A stretch of DNA of 11,130 bases from assembly GCA_964520885.1 (NCBI GenBank), contig CAZFQD010000073.1, positions 1-11,130 of the forward strand. The letters run 5' to 3'. This document shows, piece by piece, positions 4,758 through 11,130 of the stretch (position 1 is its first letter; the number at the start of each line of letters is the position of its first letter). The notes beneath the pieces were generated by a model. That model was not told the DNA's origin. It did not search any database and worked only from the letters and a program-made list of their open reading frames with translations. The translations under genes and the position numbers were made by a program. The stretch comes from CAZFQD01 sp964520885. Lineage in GTDB: Bacteria; Bacillota; Clostridia; Oscillospirales; SIG519.

Positions 4758-6122
4758 TTATTGAGTTGGTTTTGCCTCCGATAGTATAACATTTATTGAA
4801 TAGCTTTTTCCTTTTCTTAAATAATCTATTTTAATACTGTCTCCTACCTTAAATTTTTCCTTTTCTGCTGTGAATTGTTGGAAGGATTCAATTTCTTTAT
4901 CATTAATTGAAATTATTAAATCTCCCTTTTCAAGACCTTTATTGGCAACATCACTATCGGGGTTAACATAGGTTACAAAAATATAGCCAAAAGGTTCACC
5001 ATTTCTTGTGGTATAAAACTCTCCTGAAATGCCTAACATTGGTCTGCCTTTAACATATCCGTCATTAATTAAACTTTCAATAATTGGCTTTGTTATGTTT
5101 ATTGGAATTGCAAAACCCAAGCCTTGTGTTTCACCCATAATTTTTGAAGAAGTAATACCAATTACTTGCCCATAAGAGTTTACTAAAGGGCCACCCGAGT
5201 TACCGGGGTTAATATCAGTATTTGTTTGAATTAAGTCTGTTATATAATCGCCAATCGCAATATTTTTTCTATAAGCAGAAACGATACCATTTGTAATTGT
5301 TGTTGCAAGTTCAATATCGTAAGGGCTACCAATAGCAACAACATCTTCACCAACTAAAATTTTTGAAGAGTCCCCCAATTCAACTGCTGGCAAGCCACTT
5401 GCCTCAATTTTTAAAATTGCTAAATCAGTTCTTGAATCAATACCTTTAATGACAGCATCATATTCTTTATTTGTAGTAGTAACAACCTTTAAGGATTGGG
5501 AATTTGAAACAACATGAGCATTAGTTAAAACATATCCATCAGCACTAATAATCATTCCAGAGCCCAAACCACTATTTCCAACAATAATACTTACAACCGA
5601 AGGGCTAACCTTAGCATAAATTTGAGGAACAGTTAATACATCTCCTTCATTTGCTATAGGAGGGACATTGGAAACATTACTGCTCTGGTCAGTTATATTA
5701 CTGCTATTCCCAGTTCCTGTATTATTAATTCTTTTTCTCATTTCTTGAATTAGCCTTGAAGTTCCAAAAATTGTAACTCCTATAATTCCAATAAACACCA
5801 CAACCGCAGTAGTTATTGCAAATATTTTTAATGCCTTTGAATGTTTCGGCTTTTTAGTAACTTTTTTATAAGATTCTTCATTCCATTGAAAACTATTACT
5901 ACTAACCGTCTTGTTGTCCTCTTGTTGTGAAAATGGAGTTTGTTCTAACTCATCAATTATTTCTTGTTGCTCATTTTCAAAACTCTCATTTGAAACATCT
6001 TCATTTTGAATTTCCTCGTTTGGAGTTTTCTCATTTAAAGGTTGCTCATTAAGGTTATGTTCATTTGGGGTTTCTTCATTTAAGGGTTGCTCATTTTGGT
6101 CTTTTTCAAAATCATCATTCAT
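4758..6122 (-). CDS. htrA: Membrane-anchored HtrA/DegP-type serine protease with PDZ domain
   Basis: An extracytoplasmic S1C protease for damaged or misfolded envelope proteins. In order: an acidic, low-complexity cytoplasmic tail (1-97) with nine NE-led pentapeptides at 10-54; one membrane helix (about 98-119); a Ser/Asn-rich linker; a trypsin-like domain (about 165-350) with an intact triad H203 (NAHVV), D233 (RTDLAIL) and S309 (GNSGGP); and one PDZ domain (about 360-450, KGLEKGDLIISIND). The 454 residues are typical of Gram-positive anchored HtrA proteins. The ATG is preceded by AGAGGAAAA (complement of 6129-6137). The gene lies 108 bp downstream of a response regulator/sensor kinase pair on the same strand, an arrangement recalling CssRS-controlled htrA or the WalRK operon of Bacillus. 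It also has a possible promoter of its own at 6174-6182. Confidence 0.93.
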   Translation of the reverse strand: MNDDFEKDQNEQPLNEETPNEHNLNEQPLNEKTPNEEIQNEDVSNESFENEQQEIIDELEQTPFSQQEDNKTVSSNSFQWNEESYKKVTKKPKHSKALKIFAITTAVVVFIGIIGVTIFGTSRLIQEMRKRINNTGTGNSSNITDQSSNVSNVPPIANEGDVLTVPQIYAKVSPSVVSIIVGNSGLGSGMIISADGYVLTNAHVVSNSQSLKVVTTTNKEYDAVIKGIDSRTDLAILKIEASGLPAVELGDSSKILVGEDVVAIGSPYDIELATTITNGIVSAYRKNIAIGDYITDLIQTNTDINPGNSGGPLVNSYGQVIGITSSKIMGETQGLGFAIPINITKPIIESLINDGYVKGRPMLGISGEFYTTRNGEPFGYIFVTYVNPDSDVANKGLEKGDLIISINDKEIESFQQFTAEKEKFKVGDSIKIDYLRKGKSYSINVILSEAKPTQ

Positions 6123-6173
6123 AACTTTTCCTCTTTTCTATTTAAAAAAATATTTAATTTATTTACTGAAATT

Positions 6174-6182
6174 AGTATAGCA
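6174..6182 (-). promoter_or_regulatory. Extended -10 promoter of htrA
   Basis: The minus strand reads TGC-TATACT (6182-6174), a TGN-extended -10 element. The region 17 bp upstream has no good -35 match, which is normal for extended -10 promoters or for promoters that need an activator. Transcription would start near 6167, about 45 bases before the htrA ATG. Confidence 0.45.
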
Positions 6183-6230
6183 TATATTTGTGAATAAATA
6201 TTAAAAAATATTTGAAAAATTTATTAACAT

Positions 6231-7661
6231 TTATGCAGGTGTTAAAGTATAAACAAATTCAGCATATTCACCTTCTTTAGAGGTTACCCAAATTTCCTGC
6301 TTGTGTAAATTCATAATTTGCTTACATAAATATAAGCCTAAGCCAATTCCTTTTTTGTCCTCTGAACGAGATTTGTCGGCTTTATAGAACCTATCAAAAA
6401 TATATGGTATATCCTTTTGAAAAATTCCATTTCCAGTGTTTTTTATTGAAATATATACCTTTTTTTCATCTTTAAATACTTTAAAATCGATTTTTCCATT
6501 TTCATTACAAAACTTAACTGCATTTTCGGTAAGATTAAACATAACCCTATAAATTGCATCTTCATCCGCTAAAACAAAAATATTACTCTCGGGCAAAGAA
6601 ACATTAATATTAATTCCCTTTTCCTTTGCACTTAATTCAAAACTATCAACAATCTTTAAAAGTATAGTATTAACATCAAAGGAAGTTGGATTTATTGAAA
6701 TATTTGAAGAATTAATTTGTGTAATATAAAGCAAGGAATTAACAAGGCGAGAAAGCCTTTTTATTTCACTATCAACAATGGTTAGATAGTAATCTTGCTT
6801 TTCCTTTTCAATTGTTCCATCAAGTATGCCGTCAATAAAACCACCAATAGTTGTCATAGGAGTTTTTAACTCGTGAGAAACATTGCTTACAAAACTACTT
6901 CGCATTTCTTCAAGTGTGGCTAATGAGGACGCCATATTGTTAAAGGACATTGCAAGTCTTGCTATTTCATCATTGCCAGAAACTGTAATTCTTTCATTAA
7001 AGTTTCCATTTGCGAAGTTTTTAGCCGCTGTGCTCATTTCCTTTAAGGGCTTTAATAATTTATTTGTGGCAAAATAAAGCAAAATATATGTTATAAATAA
7101 AGAAAAAATTAAAGCTAATCCAAACATTTTCATAATATCAAACATTAAAACAAAAATATTTTGTGCCGAGGACGAAACAATAACAACCCCGCCAAAATTA
7201 TTATCGCCAATTAAAAATGGAACTCCAACAATAATATTAGGGCTATTAAAAAAATCATTTAGATTACCTGTAATTTTGTATTGCCCATTTTGAATAATTT
7301 CGTTTATTGTTTGAATGGGAATGGTTTTTTTTTGATAGAATGGTTTGTTGTCTATGTTTTTTCTAATTGAAGATGCTAAAATATTTCCGTCTAAATCAGA
7401 TATAAAAACATCTGCATTTAAATTTTCGGTTATAAAATTTATTGAATTTCTATATGCTCTTTCTGAGGATAGAAAAAAACTATCGGAAAACGAAGTAGTA
7501 ATTCCCGCTATTTTATTTGCTCCAACTAATAATTGCTTTTGTTTTTCATCTGCTGAATATTTCCACACGAACAAAAACATCGTAACCCCAATTATAAAAA
7601 AGGAAACGAGAATTATTGCTGAAATTCTAATAAAATACTTTAAAAATAAACTGTTTTTCAT
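6231..7661 (-). CDS. Membrane sensor histidine kinase
   Basis: A 476-residue class I kinase that pairs with the response regulator encoded just upstream. Layout: membrane helix 1 (about 9-30), an extracytoplasmic sensor region of roughly 135 residues with no recognisable cysteine or metal motif, membrane helix 2 (about 172-195), HAMP (about 196-248), then HisKA with phospho-acceptor H263 in VSHELKTPM. The ATPase domain has an N-box N376/N380 (FNLTENAVKF), G1 as NTGNG (408-412), IFDRFYKAD and G2 GIGLGL. The G1 Asp is replaced by Asn408, as in other Firmicutes kinases I recall, so activity is still likely. There is no PAS domain, which argues against WalK; the layout is closer to CssS-like kinases. 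AAAGGA lies upstream of the ATG. The 67-bp gap after the regulator gene holds a palindromic repeat. Confidence 0.93.
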   Translation of the reverse strand: MKNSLFLKYFIRISAIILVSFFIIGVTMFLFVWKYSADEKQKQLLVGANKIAGITTSFSDSFFLSSERAYRNSINFITENLNADVFISDLDGNILASSIRKNIDNKPFYQKKTIPIQTINEIIQNGQYKITGNLNDFFNSPNIIVGVPFLIGDNNFGGVVIVSSSAQNIFVLMFDIMKMFGLALIFSLFITYILLYFATNKLLKPLKEMSTAAKNFANGNFNERITVSGNDEIARLAMSFNNMASSLATLEEMRSSFVSNVSHELKTPMTTIGGFIDGILDGTIEKEKQDYYLTIVDSEIKRLSRLVNSLLYITQINSSNISINPTSFDVNTILLKIVDSFELSAKEKGININVSLPESNIFVLADEDAIYRVMFNLTENAVKFCNENGKIDFKVFKDEKKVYISIKNTGNGIFQKDIPYIFDRFYKADKSRSEDKKGIGLGLYLCKQIMNLHKQEIWVTSKEGEYAEFVYTLTPA

Positions 7662-7690
7662 ATAATTTAATCCTTTTTGTTACTGAATAC

Positions 7691-7714
7691 GGAACGCATT
7701 AATGCGTTGCCTAC
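7691..7714 (-). repeat. REP-like palindrome with GTAG foot, copy 2, inside the two-component operon
   Basis: AACGCATT (7693-7700) and AATGCGTT (7701-7708) form a perfect 16-bp palindrome. On the minus strand it is preceded by GTAGGC (7714-7709), the same GTAG foot as the hairpin at 475-498. It sits between the regulator and kinase genes. No T-run follows, so it is not a classical terminator, but as RNA it could form a hairpin that affects kinase expression or message processing. Confidence 0.55.
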
Positions 7715-7728
7715 AAAAATTTCTCTTG

Positions 7729-8418
7729 CTAATTAACTTCAAACTTATATCCAACTCCCCAAACGGTTTTTAACTTCCACAATTTAGAAACGCCATCAAC
7801 TTTTTCTCTAATTCTTTTTATATGAACATCAACTGTTCTTGAATCTCCAAAGTATTCAAAGCCCCACACTTCATCTAATAGTTGACTTCTGGTGTAAACT
7901 CTGTTTGGATTATTTGCCAAATGAAATAATAGTTCTAATTCCTTAGGTGGAACTTCTACTATTTTCTCCATAACCTTTAAAACATAAGTAGTAAGATTAA
8001 CAACTAAATTATCATAAATGACTTCTTTATTAGTAGAGGCTGATGTAATATTTAAACTTCTTCTCAAAACAGCCTTAACTCTTGCCATAACTTCTTTAGT
8101 TTCAAAGGGTTTAACAATATAATCGTCAGCACCTAATTCAAGACCTAACACCTTATCAAAGGTTTCGCCTTTAGCACTAATCATAATAACCGGGACATTT
8201 GAAGTTTTTCTAATTTCTTTTAAGACCTGCCACCCATCCATTTTTGGCAACATAATATCCAATAAAATTAAATCTGGTTTAAATTGATTAAAATATGTTA
8301 CAGCATCCATTCCATTATAAGCTAACTTAATTGTGTATCCATCTTTTGCTAAATATAATCTTAATAGTTCGCAGATATTTGTATCGTCATCAACTACCAA
8401 TACTTTCTTTTCATCCAT
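7729..8418 (-). CDS. OmpR/PhoB-family response regulator
   Basis: A two-domain DNA-binding regulator. The receiver (1-120) has the acidic pocket D10/D11, phospho-acceptor D54 (ILLDIMLPKMDGW), switch residue S81 and K103 (DDYIVKPF). The C-terminal winged helix (about 130-229) contains PKELELLFHLANNPNRVYTR and the DNA-contacting segment DSRTVDVHIKRIREK. I chose the ATG at 8418-8416 (229 residues) because GGAG lies six bases before it. The ATG four codons upstream (8430) has its only SD-like purines directly against it, though it cannot be excluded. It is first in the operon with the kinase gene and upstream of htrA, so it probably answers to envelope stress. A direct repeat at 8491-8507 may be its own binding site. 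Confidence 0.95.
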   Translation of the reverse strand: MDEKKVLVVDDDTNICELLRLYLAKDGYTIKLAYNGMDAVTYFNQFKPDLILLDIMLPKMDGWQVLKEIRKTSNVPVIMISAKGETFDKVLGLELGADDYIVKPFETKEVMARVKAVLRRSLNITSASTNKEVIYDNLVVNLTTYVLKVMEKIVEVPPKELELLFHLANNPNRVYTRSQLLDEVWGFEYFGDSRTVDVHIKRIREKVDGVSKLWKLKTVWGVGYKFEVN

Positions 8419-8433
8419 TATAAACTCCATTCC

Positions 8434-8449
8434 ACCGTTTTATGACGGT
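8434..8449. promoter_or_regulatory. Small inverted repeat in the leader of the response regulator gene
   Basis: ACCGT (8434-8438) and ACGGT (8445-8449) flank a six-base spacer. The site lies between the predicted transcription start near 8452 and the start codons, so it could be a leader hairpin or a small operator. The arms are short and the role is unknown. Confidence 0.3.
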
Positions 8450-8458
8450 AAAAAATAA

Positions 8459-8464
8459 ATTATA
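8459..8464 (-). promoter_or_regulatory. -10 element of the two-component operon
   Basis: A perfect TATAAT on the minus strand, with a poor -35 (TATTAT at 8487-8482) 17 bp upstream. A strong -10 with no -35 is the usual pattern of an activator-dependent promoter. The direct repeat at 8491-8507 lies exactly where such an activator would bind, about -39 to -55. Confidence 0.45.
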
Positions 8465-8490
8465 GATAATATTTATTTTACATAATAAAA

Positions 8491-8507
8491 ATGAACAAAT
8501 TATGAAC
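8491..8507. promoter_or_regulatory. Direct repeat ATGAAC-N5-ATGAAC, candidate response-regulator operator
   Basis: Two perfect hexamers (8491-8496 and 8502-8507; GTTCAT on the minus strand) have an 11-bp period. OmpR/PhoB-type dimers bind head to tail to direct repeats of about 11 bp, as with the PhoP box of Bacillus (hexamer-N5-hexamer). The site is immediately upstream of the predicted regulator promoter. Confidence 0.45.
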
Positions 8508-8617
8508 CTTTTAAATATATTTATTTAAATTTTATTTGAAACTATTCACCCCCCTCTTTAAATCCAAGTTAAAATAATCAATAAAAACCCATAAAATTAA
8601 TATTTTTAAAATAACAA

Positions 8618-8646
8618 TTGATTTAATTGTATTTTTAATATATAAT
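8618..8646 (+). promoter_or_regulatory. Promoter of the GGDEF-ychF operon
   Basis: TTGATT (8618-8623) and a perfect TATAAT (8641-8646) are 17 bp apart; a second TATAAT overlaps at 8646-8651. The -35 lies within a small inverted repeat CAATT-GATTT-AATTG (8615-8629), which could be an operator. The leader is about 38 bases. Confidence 0.6.
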
Positions 8647-8689
8647 ATAATTTAAGAATTGTTATGTATTAAAGAAAGGGAGGTTGTTT

Positions 8690-9838
8690 GTGGAACTTGC
8701 ATTAAAAATTTACATTCAATTATTCTCAATTTCTATACTTTTTATTATACTACTAAATTCGTTTTTTAGAAACGGAGAAAGTTTAATTAAATTAAAAGTT
8801 TTTAGATTGCTTTTGTTCTCTTCAATTTTTAGTTTAATTTTTCAATTAATTAGTTGGATTATTAATGGCAATAGTGATAGTAATATGTCAACATTAATAA
8901 TGTTTATTAATATTCTATTTTTCCTATTTGCTCCATTTTCAACTTTATTGTGGGTATTTTATGCTTATCTTGTAGTATCTAAAAAGGAAACTGATTTTAG
9001 GTTTGTTTTATTGTTGTTTTCAATTCCTTATTTGATTGATTTGGGCATTGTATTTGCAAGTCCCTTTTCAAAGTTGATTTTTTATATTGATAATAATATA
9101 TTTGTTGAAGGTCCGCTATTCTTTTTGCATTTCATTTCAAGTGTCGTATATTTATTAGGTGTGGCAATTTATATTTTCATTAATAGGAAAAAGATTGAGA
9201 AATTAGAGTTTCCAACAATATTGATTTTTTTAATTTCTCCAATTATTGGTGGAATAATTCAAGCGTTTTTCAATAGCTTTTCTACTTTTTTAAGTGCTAT
9301 AACACTGTCTTTGATTATTGTTTTTGTTAATATTCAAAATAGAATTATCAACATTGATTTATTGACAAAAGCATATAGCAGAACCTATCTTGAATATGTT
9401 TTAAACAAAAAAATCATTAAAATTAAAAGTTGGGAAAAAGCTACTACATTTGCAGGAGTATTTCTTGACCTTGATGATTTTAAGGAAATTAATGATAAAT
9501 ATAGTCATTTTGAGGGAGATTTTGCTTTAAAGAAAACAAAAGAATTAATTGAATTATGCTTGGAAAAGAAAGGTTTTGTTTCCCGTTTTGGAGGAGATGA
9601 ATTTATTATTATATTGTATACTAATGATTACACAGAACTTAAAACTTTTATTGGAAAATTAGAGCAAGAATTTATTAAGTATAATGAAATTAGAAGTAAG
9701 CCCTATAAGCTTAGTTTTAGTTTCGGATATATGATTTATGATAAAAATTCTAATATGAAAGTTGATGACTTTATTGGAACAATAGATAAAATGATGTTTC
9801 AAAATAAGGTAAATAAAAAAAGCATTACTACAATATAA
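8690..9838 (+). CDS. Seven-helix membrane diguanylate cyclase (GGDEF domain)
   Basis: Residues 1-215 form about seven hydrophobic helices, resembling the N-terminal 7TM sensory regions of some histidine kinases. They are followed directly by a GGDEF domain (about 220-378), which condenses two GTP to cyclic di-GMP. Key parts are intact: DLLTKAYSR at the domain start, LDLDDFKEINDKYSHFEGD with the metal-binding acidic residues, and RFGGDEF with GGDEF at 301-305. The RxxD inhibitory site expected just upstream is absent (EKKG instead), so no classical product inhibition is expected. There is no EAL or HD-GYP domain. I prefer the GTG start at 8690 because GGGAGG (8678-8683) lies six bases before it; the TTG at 8684 abuts the same site. 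The gene ends 15 bp before ychF and probably shares its transcript. The signal sensed is unknown. Confidence 0.9.
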   Translation: MELALKIYIQLFSISILFIILLNSFFRNGESLIKLKVFRLLLFSSIFSLIFQLISWIINGNSDSNMSTLIMFINILFFLFAPFSTLLWVFYAYLVVSKKETDFRFVLLLFSIPYLIDLGIVFASPFSKLIFYIDNNIFVEGPLFFLHFISSVVYLLGVAIYIFINRKKIEKLEFPTILIFLISPIIGGIIQAFFNSFSTFLSAITLSLIIVFVNIQNRIINIDLLTKAYSRTYLEYVLNKKIIKIKSWEKATTFAGVFLDLDDFKEINDKYSHFEGDFALKKTKELIELCLEKKGFVSRFGGDEFIIILYTNDYTELKTFIGKLEQEFIKYNEIRSKPYKLSFSFGYMIYDKNSNMKVDDFIGTIDKMMFQNKVNKKSITTI

Positions 9839-9853
9839 GGAGCATTTTTATAA

Positions 9854-10948
9854 ATGAAACTTGGCATAGTTGGACTTCCTAATGTTGGGAAAAGCACTTT
9901 ATTTAATGCAATAACTAATGCTTCAGCACAATGTGCTAATTATCCCTTTTGCACTATTGAGCCTAATGTGGGGGTAGTTTCTGTTCCCGACCAAAGACTA
10001 ATTAAGTTAAATGAAATGTATAAACCTTTGAAATTAACCCCTGCGGTTATTGAATTTGTTGACATTGCAGGCTTGGTTAAAGGGGCATCTAAAGGTGAGG
10101 GTTTGGGCAATAAATTTTTATCTCACATTCGTGAGGTTGATGCTATTGTCCATGTTGTTCGTTGCTTTGAAGATGATAATATTATTCATATAGATAATGA
10201 AATTAATCCTTTAAGTGATATTGAAACAGTTAATTTAGAACTAATATTTTCAGATATTGATATAGTACAGCGAAGAATTGACCGATTGAAAAAGCAAATA
10301 AAAGGCGATAAAAGTTGTGAAAATGAACTTTTGCTTTTAGAGAGGCTTTTTGCTTTTCTTGAACAAGGTAATTGTGCAAGAGCATTGACTTGCAATGATG
10401 AAGAAAAGGCATTGTTAAATGAAATTGCTCTACTTTCGTTAAAATCTGTTATTTATGCCACAAATTTTAGTGAAAAGGATTTCATAAAAGGTATTGAGCA
10501 TAATAAATATTATAAATTAGTTAAAGAACTTTCGCAAAAAGAGGGAGCTGAAACAATTTGTATTTGTGCAAAAATTGAAGAGGAAATTTCAGAACTTGAG
10601 AATGAAGAAAAAGCATTGTTTTTAAGCGATTTAGGTATAGAACAATCAGGGCTTGACCGTTTAGTTAAAGCATGTTATTCACTATTGGGATTAATTAGTT
10701 TTTTAACAGCAGGACCACAAGAAGTTAGAGCGTGGACTATTACAAAAGGAACAAAGGCTCCTTCTGCCGCCGGAAAAATTCACAGTGATTTTGAAAGAGG
10801 TTTTATAAGAGCAGAAGTAATTTCATATGATGACCATATTGCCTGTGGCACTATGGCAGTTGCAAAGGAAAAAGGTTTAGTTCGTAGCGAGGGCAAGGAA
10901 TATGTTGTTAAAGATGGGGATATAATATTATTTAGATTTAATGTTTAA
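9854..10948 (+). CDS. ychF: Obg-like ATPase YchF (redox/stress-responsive, ribosome-associated)
   Basis: YchF/OLA1 is a universally conserved P-loop protein of the Obg family that prefers ATP to GTP and binds the ribosome; a role in stress and translation quality is reported, but its exact job is unsettled. The 364 residues match the usual length. Visible motifs: Walker A GLPNVGKST (7-15), NYPFCTIEPNVG, DIAGLVKGASKGEGLGN from D70 (G3 and switch II), HIREVDAIVHVVRCFED, and NFSE (204-207) in place of the GTPase NKxD, which explains the ATP preference. The C-terminal TGS domain (about 280-363) contains TAGPQEVRAWTI and the closing EGKEYVVKDGDIILFRFNV. AAGGAG at 9837-9842 overlaps the stop codon of the preceding GGDEF gene and lies eleven bases before the ATG, so the two are probably cotranscribed. 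The protein looks complete. Confidence 0.97.
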   Translation: MKLGIVGLPNVGKSTLFNAITNASAQCANYPFCTIEPNVGVVSVPDQRLIKLNEMYKPLKLTPAVIEFVDIAGLVKGASKGEGLGNKFLSHIREVDAIVHVVRCFEDDNIIHIDNEINPLSDIETVNLELIFSDIDIVQRRIDRLKKQIKGDKSCENELLLLERLFAFLEQGNCARALTCNDEEKALLNEIALLSLKSVIYATNFSEKDFIKGIEHNKYYKLVKELSQKEGAETICICAKIEEEISELENEEKALFLSDLGIEQSGLDRLVKACYSLLGLISFLTAGPQEVRAWTITKGTKAPSAAGKIHSDFERGFIRAEVISYDDHIACGTMAVAKEKGLVRSEGKEYVVKDGDIILFRFNV

Positions 10949-11130
10949 ATACTAATAAATATAAAAAAAAGCAAAAAAATATTGCATTATTCAAATTATA
11001 TGTTATTATATAAGAAGAAATATTTCGTAAATAGGTATAAAAAACTTAATTTATGGAATATATATTAGTAATAACATAGATAGTGTAAAAACTTTTATGA
11101 AAACTTCTGAAACAAACCCTTGACAGCCAA
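10949..11130. other. Gene-free right end with one possible promoter
   Basis: An AT-rich tail without a credible coding frame. A plus-strand TTGCAT (10982-10987) and TATTAT (11004-11009) are 16 bp apart and may drive a gene or small RNA beyond the window. A TTGACA at 11120-11125 could be another -35 element cut off by the edge. No convincing terminator is seen after ychF; the only hairpin, GCAA...TTGC at about 10969-10985, has four-base arms. Confidence 0.4.

Noticed and set aside
6197..6214. Inverted repeat AAATATT-AAAA-AATATTT before htrA
   Set aside because: Made only of A and T in very AT-rich DNA, so it is expected by chance.
6187..6216. Copy of the response-regulator direct repeat upstream of htrA
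   Set aside because: TTTGTGAA and TTTGAAAA are about 22 bp apart, but neither matches ATGAAC well enough to claim a site.
8419..8430. ATG at 8430 as start of the response regulator
   Set aside because: The purines before it touch the ATG, whereas GGAG lies six bases before the ATG at 8418, which also gives the usual family length. Not fully excluded.
8684..8689. TTG at 8684 as start of the GGDEF gene
   Set aside because: It abuts the ribosome binding site GGGAGG (8678-8683), leaving no spacing; GTG at 8690 is well placed.
10969..10985. Terminator after ychF (GCAA...TTGC)
   Set aside because: Only four-base arms and no T-run; ychF termination is probably elsewhere or by another mechanism.
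11097..11123. Short frame MKTSETNP at the right edge
   Set aside because: Eight residues and a stop, no clear ribosome binding site; too short to support as a gene or leader peptide without the sequence beyond the edge.

Overview
The window is AT-rich, uses the standard bacterial code and carries spoIIE, so it comes from an endospore-forming, low-GC Gram-positive bacterium (Bacillota, most likely a Clostridia lineage). The intergenic DNA is full of short repeats, which fits an uncultured gut-type clostridial genome, but the taxon cannot be fixed from the sequence alone. All intact genes look chromosomal and core-like. I see no transposase, phage gene, CRISPR array, tRNA or rRNA.

Layout. (1) 1-31: the first codons of a minus-strand gene that leaves the window, with its own promoter. 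(2) 109-523: a long gene-free stretch with two terminator-like hairpins, a promoter resembling Spo0A-activated spoIIE/spoIIG promoters (0A-like boxes, then -35-like and -10 elements 21 bp apart), and a block of repeats between that promoter and spoIIE. (3) 524-2848: spoIIE. (4) 2849-3154: gene-free, with heptanucleotide arrays and ATTGC...GCAAT palindromes of the same type as those in front of spoIIE. (5) 3155-4201 (-): a cytoplasmic PtpB/LipA-like phosphatase with an Fn3-like N-terminal domain, divergent from (6) 4363-4704 (+), a stand-alone Smr-domain protein. (7) 8418 down to 4758 (-): response regulator, sensor kinase and membrane-anchored HtrA protease, a probable envelope-stress module. 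(8) 8690-10948 (+): a seven-helix membrane GGDEF protein followed 15 bp later by the ATPase gene ychF. (9) 10949-11130: gene-free tail.

How the genes work together. SpoIIE is the sporulation phosphatase that activates sigma-F in the forespore, and its promoter here appears built for Spo0A. The two-component system probably senses an envelope signal, possibly controls its own promoter through an 11-bp-period direct repeat, and may control the adjacent HtrA protease, which also has its own extended -10 promoter. The GGDEF protein should make cyclic di-GMP. Its pairing with ychF looks like operon sharing rather than a known pathway.

I found no clear new defence or biosynthetic system. The most interesting signals are non-coding: the Spo0A-type promoter, the heptamer/palindrome mosaic on both sides of spoIIE, GTAG-footed REP-like hairpins, and the direct-repeat operator candidate before the response regulator. 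In the proteins, the pentapeptide repeat of HtrA and the altered P-loop of the phosphatase stand out.
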